DNA from: Moheibacter sp035515075
Lineage (GTDB): Bacteria; Bacteroidota; Bacteroidia; Flavobacteriales; Weeksellaceae
Assembly: GCA_035515075.1 (NCBI GenBank)
Contig: DATJBZ010000032.1
Location: 1-10,879, forward strand
DNA length: 10,879 nucleotides
Reading direction: 5' to 3'
In this document: one piece after another, positions 6,201 to 10,879 of the stretch
Layout: every line of letters starts with the position of its first letter
How positions within the stretch are numbered: the stretch's first letter is position 1
Position numbers and translations under genes: made by a program
Notes under the pieces: model-generated
Databases searched by the model: none
The model's input: only the letters and a program-made list of their open reading frames with translations
What the model was told of the DNA's origin: nothing

Positions 6201-7178
6201 CAATTTCAAAATTTCTTTTCGTTGGAGTTTTCCGCTGACAGTAGTTGGAAATTGATCCACGAAATAAATCTTTTTGGGTACTTCAAATTTGGACAAAATG
6301 TTTTCAGGAATGTCAATGTTTTGCTCTTTTCCTTCGATGATTAAGATGAGTTTTTCGCCCAAAGTCGCATCTGTCAAAGCGCTGATGATGAAGTTTTGTG
6401 CAATGAAAGGTTTCAATTTCTGTTCAATTTGCTCAGGAATCAATTTGATGCCGCCCGAATTGATGACCGAATCAAAACGACCCAACCATTTGAATTGATT
6501 GTTCCATGGGATGTCCACCAAATCATTGGTGATGATTTCTTCTTCAAAGTAAGGTGTTTTGATCACCAAACAACCGCTGTCGTTTTTTCGAATTTGGATT
6601 TGATCCAAGGTCTGAAAGTAAGTTTGAGAAATCTCTTTGAGTGCAATGTGGGTAATGGTTTCCGTCATGCCGTAGGATTCAAAGCAATGGGTGTTTTTTT
6701 GTAACAACACTTTTCTCAATGGATCAGAAAGCGGTGCACCACCGATCAATAAAGTTTGAATTTTGTTCAAAGCCGTGATGGATTTTTCCACTTGCATGGG
6801 CGTCATCGGCGCAAAATCGATGGATGGAATTTCATCAGCGTTGATGTGTGATTTAGGTTCGATGCAAATCAATTTCAACCGCAACTCAATGGCGCGCACC
6901 AACATCATTTTTCCCGCAATGAATTCGATGGGAAGACAGAGCAAAGCCGTTTTTCCAGGCGTCAAATCGAAAAACTTTCCAGTCAATCTAGCGCTCATTT
7001 TCATGGCAGATTTCGGGAGTTTAATTTCTTTGGGTGAACCTGTAGAACCTGAAGTTCGGGCGACGATGTGGTCTTTTTCTTGTGTCCATTCTTGCCAAAA
7101 ATCCAAGATGTTTTTTTGCCAATGAATGGTTGGATCCAAAGCTTCGAAGTGGTTGGTTGAAAAATCTAAAATAATCAT
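6195..7178 (-). CDS. menE: o-Succinylbenzoate--CoA ligase (short flavobacterial MenE)
   Basis: A 327-residue member of the ANL adenylate-forming family that would activate o-succinylbenzoate with ATP and CoA, in the cytoplasm, for menaquinone synthesis. Motifs seen are the phosphate-binding loop TSGSTGSPK (42-50), YGMTET (169-174), the hinge-preceding Asp in TNDLVDI (D219), GRFDSVINSGG (233-243, where the mobile C-terminal domain starts) and the C-terminal catalytic Lys in SGKLQRKE (K317). The protein is much shorter than the 450-residue enzymes of E. coli or Bacillus because the N-terminal subdomain is cut down; I recall this compact form from other Flavobacteriia. It is the last gene of the menC-DUF1684-menE operon, its ATG overlapping the preceding stop as ATGA. 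Assignment to MenE instead of another acyl-CoA ligase rests mainly on menC in the same operon. Confidence 0.88.
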   Translation of the reverse strand: MIILDFSTNHFEALDPTIHWQKNILDFWQEWTQEKDHIVARTSGSTGSPKEIKLPKSAMKMSARLTGKFFDLTPGKTALLCLPIEFIAGKMMLVRAIELRLKLICIEPKSHINADEIPSIDFAPMTPMQVEKSITALNKIQTLLIGGAPLSDPLRKVLLQKNTHCFESYGMTETITHIALKEISQTYFQTLDQIQIRKNDSGCLVIKTPYFEEEIITNDLVDIPWNNQFKWLGRFDSVINSGGIKLIPEQIEQKLKPFIAQNFIISALTDATLGEKLILIIEGKEQNIDIPENILSKFEVPKKIYFVDQFPTTVSGKLQRKEILKLL

Positions 7179-7792
7179 GGCTGATAGCTTACGCCAGCTT
7201 CGATGGCAGTGTCTAAAAAATTATTCAGCGGAGGAATGGGACAATTGTAATGTTGACTGTAGGCACAATACGGATTGTAGGCTTGGTTGAAATCCAACAA
7301 CAAGCTGTTGTTTTGAATGTCCGAAAGACTCAAGTCGATGTATCGTCCGCCGCCATAAGAGGTTTCACCATTGGTGTCGTCCATGAACGGCAAAAACAAG
7401 CTGTCTTCATACCCTTCGATGGGAGGATCGGATTGGTAAACCATGAGTTGGTATTTTTGGCCATTCAATTTGAAATGAAGGCTGCCGTATTCTTTGTAGT
7501 ATTTAATTTTTTGGGCAGAAGTTGGAAAAGGAATTGTTTTTCCATTTTCAATGGCTTTGAATTGGGCCGGAACGACATAACTCAAGTCAATCGGAAAAAA
7601 GTGGATGCCTTGAAAATCCTCTTTTTCATCTTTTTTCAAAGGCGTGGTGGATGGATCGTTCCATTCTGCAACCAATTTTTCTTGAAAGGCCGTAATTTTT
7701 GAGCGCGTAGATTCTTGCTGTTCAGTTGTTTTTTGTTGGGTTGAACATGAAAAAGCAAGCCATAAAAACGAAATAAAAAATAAATATCTCAT
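7175..7792 (-). CDS. DUF1684 lipoprotein
   Basis: A 205-residue protein with a lipoprotein signal peptide (MRYLFFISFLWLAFSC, lipidated Cys16; S17 and T18 follow, without an Asp at +2). After a short polar linker (17-35), residues about 36-200 form a DUF1684 domain: HFFPIDLSYVVPA (65-77), FLPFMDDTNGETSYGGGRYI (133-152) and the C-terminal LDFNQAYNPYCAYSQ with HYNCPIPPLNN. The last motif, rich in Asn, Tyr, Cys and Pro, is the conserved core of the family. Two Cys in it (C176 and C184 region) may form a disulphide or bind metal. Function is unknown; it acts in the periplasm or at the outer membrane. It lies 9 nt after menC and overlaps menE by 4 bp, so it is translated as part of the menaquinone operon, yet it has no known place in that pathway. 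Confidence 0.85.
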   Translation of the reverse strand: MRYLFFISFLWLAFSCSTQQKTTEQQESTRSKITAFQEKLVAEWNDPSTTPLKKDEKEDFQGIHFFPIDLSYVVPAQFKAIENGKTIPFPTSAQKIKYYKEYGSLHFKLNGQKYQLMVYQSDPPIEGYEDSLFLPFMDDTNGETSYGGGRYIDLSLSDIQNNSLLLDFNQAYNPYCAYSQHYNCPIPPLNNFLDTAIEAGVSYQP

Positions 7793-7801
7793 GGGACAAA
7801 A

Positions 7802-8821
7802 TTAAATAAAAAAGAGTTGATCATCGATGACTTTCAGTCGAGAATCAAAGTTGTTGACAAACAAGCCGCCCGTTCCCAAGCCTTGAGGCAAAGGATTGTT
7901 GCGCGTAAAAGTCCATTGTGCAATGGCATTCAGGCCGATGTTGCTTTCCAAAGCTGAGGTAATCCAATAGCCGATTTGTTGGTTTTTTGCTGCCTCAATC
8001 CATTCTTGACTGCCTTGCCAACCGCCGACCAAACTGGGTTTCAGAATGATGAACTGCGGTTGTATCATTTGGAGCAAATTCAATTTGTCCGATTTTTCAA
8101 CGACGCCAATCAATTCTTCATCCAAGGCGATCGGCGTGGGCGTATTTTGACACAATTCCGCCATCTGTTGAATTTGTCCAGCTTTGATGGGTTGTTCGAT
8201 GGAGTGAATGTTGAGCAAGGCCAATTCTTCCAACACTTTTTTGGCTTCCTCAAAACCAAATGCGCCATTGGCATCAACCCTTAACTCCAATCTATCTGCA
8301 GGAAACTCTTGTCGCAACTTTTTGAGCAACGCTTTTTCTTCGGACCAATTGACCCCTATTTTGAGTTTGATGCAACGAAATTTTTGTTGGATTTTCTCGT
8401 TGATTTGTTGTTTCATGAAATCGATATTGCCCATCCAAATCAAACCATTGATGGGAATGCCTTTTTGTTTTTGGGTAAATTCTGACGGAAATAAGATGGG
8501 GCTGAACGCTTGGTCATTGTGAGGGTTTTCAGCTGCTTTTAGAATTTGTTCCAAACCGAATTGGATTGAGGGATAATCCCTGAGTTTTTCCCACCAAATT
8601 GGGTCATTGAAGTCAAAATACGTACAGACTTCGTTCAGTTTTTCTTCATAGTTTGGGCGGTCATCGTGGCTCAAACCTTTAAAAAAACCAGTTTCTCCCA
8701 GAAAGGATTGTTGCTCTTTTTGTAAGTTCAGAATGTAAGTGATTTTCTCTGTCAAAACCCCTCTCGAAGTGCCACTTGGACTTTTGAATTGTAACAGCAA
8801 ACTTTTGTGATGAATACGCAT
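7802..8821 (-). CDS. menC: o-Succinylbenzoate synthase
   Basis: A 339-residue enolase-superfamily enzyme that dehydrates SHCHC (2-succinyl-6-hydroxy-2,4-cyclohexadiene-1-carboxylate) to o-succinylbenzoate. The N-terminal capping domain spans about 1-100 and the barrel about 120-325. Catalytic and metal residues are visible: KLK (K152, K154; acid/base), RVDANGAF (D183), SIEQP (E209), LDE (D234), ILKPSLVGG (K261) and SALES (E292), matching the KxK...D...E...D...K order of MenC. Related muconate-cycloisomerase-like or dipeptide-epimerase enzymes share this order, but menE in the same operon makes MenC the best reading. The start at 8821 gives the usual short N-terminal strand (MRIHHKSLLLQF). A TAATTTTG box lies only 5 bases upstream. 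It is the first gene of a three-gene operon, divergent from the secreted protein. Confidence 0.9.
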   Translation of the reverse strand: MRIHHKSLLLQFKSPSGTSRGVLTEKITYILNLQKEQQSFLGETGFFKGLSHDDRPNYEEKLNEVCTYFDFNDPIWWEKLRDYPSIQFGLEQILKAAENPHNDQAFSPILFPSEFTQKQKGIPINGLIWMGNIDFMKQQINEKIQQKFRCIKLKIGVNWSEEKALLKKLRQEFPADRLELRVDANGAFGFEEAKKVLEELALLNIHSIEQPIKAGQIQQMAELCQNTPTPIALDEELIGVVEKSDKLNLLQMIQPQFIILKPSLVGGWQGSQEWIEAAKNQQIGYWITSALESNIGLNAIAQWTFTRNNPLPQGLGTGGLFVNNFDSRLKVIDDQLFFI

Positions 8822-8825
8822 AAAG

Positions 8826-8833
8826 CAAAATTA
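8826..8833 (-). promoter_or_regulatory. Perfect -7 box directly upstream of menC
   Basis: TAATTTTG on the minus strand matches TAnnTTTG exactly and ends 4 bases before the menC ATG. No TTG lies at the expected distance upstream. If used, the menC transcript would be leaderless; otherwise the match is fortuitous. Confidence 0.4.
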
Positions 8834-8853
8834 AGATTTAAAGTGAAATTAAC

Positions 8854-8883
8854 TTGCATTGGAATTTTTATTTTGTACTTTCG
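8854..8883 (+). promoter_or_regulatory. Promoter of the secreted modular protein
   Basis: TTG at 8854-8856, a 19-nt spacer and TACTTTCG at 8876-8883 (one mismatch to TAnnTTTG) form the best Bacteroidota-type promoter in the window. The transcript should start near 8889, leaving a leader of about 20 nt. A sparse G content in the leader agrees with efficient translation in this phylum. Confidence 0.6.
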
Positions 8884-8889
8884 TCGTTT

Positions 8890-8905
8890 AACATTAAAAC
8901 ATTAA
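8890..8905 (+). repeat. Tandem AACATTAA x2 in the leader
   Basis: Two perfect adjacent copies of the 8-mer AACATTAA (8890-8897 and 8898-8905), ending 3 bases before the ATG at 8909. The A-rich, G-free leader probably favours initiation without a Shine-Dalgarno; the repeat itself may be incidental or a slippage product. Confidence 0.5.
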
Positions 8906-8908
8906 CAA

Positions 8909-10879
8909 ATGAAGAACATTTTATTTCAAAGCAGATGGCTGTTATTGGCTGCATCTGCATTTTTGATGATGAGTTCCCCATTGAAGGCTGTTCCTTGGCT
9001 TTTATCGGATTCGAATTCAGAAATGAACACGCAAACTGGGGTAAGTAGTTTGCAGAAAAACAATTCACAACAAGTGAATGCATGGGATACTTTTAAGGTA
9101 TTTGATTATTTGTTCCAAGCAGATTTTGCTTTTTTCGTTCCTCAGACGATCACGCAAAATGTTTCTCAGGCAATCGTTCCTGGTACAATTGCTTGTGGAA
9201 GTGCCGTTGGTGGCTACAATAGTGAGAATATATACTATCGTATTTTTGATTTGGCTGCAAATCATGGGATTTCAGAAGATTTTGAAATCACTGATGTAGA
9301 ATTTGGTGTGGAATCTACCAATAAATCTTTGCCAGTTACTGTAAATATTTATTCAACTTCTGCAAGTTTTCCAGCAGGTTTCCCAGGTTCAGCTACTTTG
9401 CAGGGGACTGCGACTCATACAGTAGTTGTGGGAGATGCAGGAAAAATCGTTTCGCTTCCATTGACAGCGACAATCCCTGCGGGTGAGAAAATGATTTATG
9501 AGTTGATTAGCGATGGTAAAGATTCAGTAACAAAATTGTATTTAGGATCCAATAATCTTGGAGAAACTGGAGTTTCCTATATTTTAGCAGGTGAGTGCGG
9601 TATTACTACACCGACTCCATTGGCTGGAATTGGTTATCCAGATGTCCATGTGATCATGAATGTGATCGGTGAAGAAGTAACCAATGATGGCGGAGCCACA
9701 GGCGATGCTTGTTTTGACGAAGGTTTTGATGGCTTGTCAGGTGGAAACACTTCAGGCTCTGGATCAAATGGCCCAACGACAGCTGAATGGACTGGAAATG
9801 CAAACTTCCCTACGACTGTAAAAGCATTTGAAGCAGGCGATGCAGTGAAATTAGGGACAGGAAGTCAGCCAGGTTCTATCGAATCCAAAGTTTTGGACGA
9901 TGTTTCTGGTGATATTACTGTCAATATCATGGTCAAAGGATGGACGAATATAGAAGGTTCTTTGGTGGTTGAAATTGATGGTCAGACCCAAACAGCAACT
10001 TATGCTGCTAAAATGACAGATGACTTTGAAGAGGTATCTGTTAATTTTACAGGCGTAACTGCTGGTTCAAAATTAAAAATAGCTACTTCAGCGAAACGTG
10101 CTTTCATTGATTCGGTTGAAATTATTTGTGAAGAAGACGGTGGTACTGATCCAGAACCAGGCGCAGATTGTGAGCAAGGGATTCCTTCCTTTAGTGTTGT
10201 TCCAGATGGTAGAAACATCAACTCAACTAATGCTTTTAGAGTGGCAGAAGATTTTACAGTAGAAGCAGGGGTTACGTTTACATTAAATCAAATTACGATT
10301 GATGTAAATCAGGTACAAGTACCTAATAATGCTGTGATTAGAATTCATTCAGACAATTCAGGAGTACCTGGTGCTGTGATTGAAACGATTACAATGGCGC
10401 CAAGTAGTTCAGAGGTTGTAGGAAGTGCATTTGGAGATCCTATTCATCATTTGGTATTTGACTTAGCAACGCCGATTGAATTAGAAGAAGGGACTTATTG
10501 GTTAGATCCAAAAATGTCTACACCGACTCCTGAAACTGTATGGTGGGCAGCAACAGATGTAGCTACTCATGGAGCTCTTCCTCAATTAAGTGGAGACAAT
10601 GGAGTTACTTGGGAGGTTGAAGAAGATGAGATGAATATGATATTTACTGTTTCCGGAACTTGTATAGTTGACGGTGGATCAAGTGGTTCAGGAGAAACTT
10701 GTGAAGATGCTTTGCTGGTAACTTCTTTGCCTTATGACCATGCAGGAAATACTGGAGATTATGGTAATGACTATTCTTTCTCTGATGTTCCTCCAGTTGC
10801 ACCAGGTGCGGTAACGACAGGCACGGGAAGCGTTTACTATTTGGATGGAGCTGACGTAGTTTATGCATATACGCCAACT
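8909..10879 (+). CDS. Secreted modular surface protein, probable T9SS substrate (runs off right edge)
   Basis: An open frame of 657 codons with no stop before the edge. Residues 1-27 are a signal peptide (MKNILFQSRWLLLAASAFLM then MSSPLKA, cleaved before V28). Residues about 77-255 form a first beta-rich module with Cys (IACGSAVGGYN ... ILAGECG). Residues 268-410 form a jelly-roll-like module that starts CFDEGFDGLSGG and ends FIDSVEIICEE, the pattern of carbohydrate-binding-like modules. Residues about 421-585 form a second module related to the first (NAFRVAEDFTVEAG ... LEEGTYWLDP ... VSGTC). From 598 (CEDALLVTSLPYDHAGNTGDY ... LDGADVVYAYTPT, cut by the edge) a further module of the type common in flavobacterial secreted proteins begins. 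Linkers are Gly/Ser/Pro/Asp-rich. No protease or hydrolase motif is seen. A C-terminal sorting domain is expected outside the window, so T9SS export is inferred. Codons are richer in GCA, GGA and ACA than in the neighbours, fitting high expression. Confidence 0.85.
   Translation, partial: MKNILFQSRWLLLAASAFLMMSSPLKAVPWLLSDSNSEMNTQTGVSSLQKNNSQQVNAWDTFKVFDYLFQADFAFFVPQTITQNVSQAIVPGTIACGSAVGGYNSENIYYRIFDLAANHGISEDFEITDVEFGVESTNKSLPVTVNIYSTSASFPAGFPGSATLQGTATHTVVVGDAGKIVSLPLTATIPAGEKMIYELISDGKDSVTKLYLGSNNLGETGVSYILAGECGITTPTPLAGIGYPDVHVIMNVIGEEVTNDGGATGDACFDEGFDGLSGGNTSGSGSNGPTTAEWTGNANFPTTVKAFEAGDAVKLGTGSQPGSIESKVLDDVSGDITVNIMVKGWTNIEGSLVVEIDGQTQTATYAAKMTDDFEEVSVNFTGVTAGSKLKIATSAKRAFIDSVEIICEEDGGTDPEPGADCEQGIPSFSVVPDGRNINSTNAFRVAEDFTVEAGVTFTLNQITIDVNQVQVPNNAVIRIHSDNSGVPGAVIETITMAPSSSEVVGSAFGDPIHHLVFDLATPIELEEGTYWLDPKMSTPTPETVWWAATDVATHGALPQLSGDNGVTWEVEEDEMNMIFTVSGTCIVDGGSSGSGETCEDALLVTSLPYDHAGNTGDYGNDYSFSDVPPVAPGAVTTGTGSVYYLDGADVVYAYTPT

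Noticed and set aside
9065..9299. Short overlapping frames on both strands inside the secreted protein gene
   Set aside because: They lie within the long uninterrupted frame from 8909, which has signal peptide and modules; these are shadows.
1..10879. tRNA, rRNA, CRISPR arrays, toxin-antitoxin or phage defence genes
   Set aside because: None seen on reading both strands; no regularly spaced repeats and no matching protein motifs.

Overview
The window reads as chromosomal DNA of a Bacteroidota member, probably order Flavobacteriales and perhaps family Weeksellaceae. This rests on AT-rich DNA without Shine-Dalgarno sequences, promoters resembling TTG-N19-TAnnTTTG, a type IX secretion (T9SS) sorting-domain tail, a secreted multidomain T9SS-style protein, menaquinone genes of flavobacterial type, and a small HTH protein of a kind I associate with Chryseobacterium relatives. 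The species assignment is inference.

Layout from left to right. Positions 1-117 hold the upstream end of an IS3-type insertion sequence, with only the first 25 codons of OrfA inside the window. It is followed by a leftward gene for an NfeD-like small membrane protein that stops right after its third membrane helix, so its usual soluble domain is missing or frameshifted (258-584). A divergent intergenic region with a 19-bp dyad (585-737) separates this from a rightward two-gene operon: a membrane-anchored calcineurin-like metallophosphoesterase (738-1967) and a DtxR/MntR-type metal-dependent repressor with Mn-type ligands (1977-2630). A leftward HTH protein (2661-2984) converges on it. Positions 2985-3423 are mostly non-coding. 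They hold a strong leftward terminator fused to a decayed T9SS sorting-domain tail, then several dyads in front of a rightward TerC-family membrane protein (3424-4392), followed by a large DUF4153 membrane protein (4440-6200).

The DUF4153 gene collides tail to tail (6-bp overlap) with a compact leftward operon, menC - DUF1684 lipoprotein - menE (8821 down to 6195). MenC and MenE catalyse successive menaquinone steps (formation of o-succinylbenzoate and its CoA activation). The lipoprotein sits between them with a 4-bp ATGA overlap into menE. Divergent from menC, a well-formed promoter drives a secreted modular protein (8909 to the right edge, 657 codons seen, no stop). It has a signal peptide, two related beta-rich modules, one jelly-roll-like module and the start of a fourth module.

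A manganese theme is possible in the middle of the window: an Mn-type repressor in an operon with a metallophosphoesterase, and close by a TerC protein of a family with known Mn exporters. I do not see a clearly new defence, mobile or biosynthetic system. The most unusual items are the sorting-domain relic that reads through its own terminator, the truncated NfeD-like gene beside an IS end, the internal twin-arginine motif in the phosphoesterase, and the lipoprotein embedded in the menaquinone operon.
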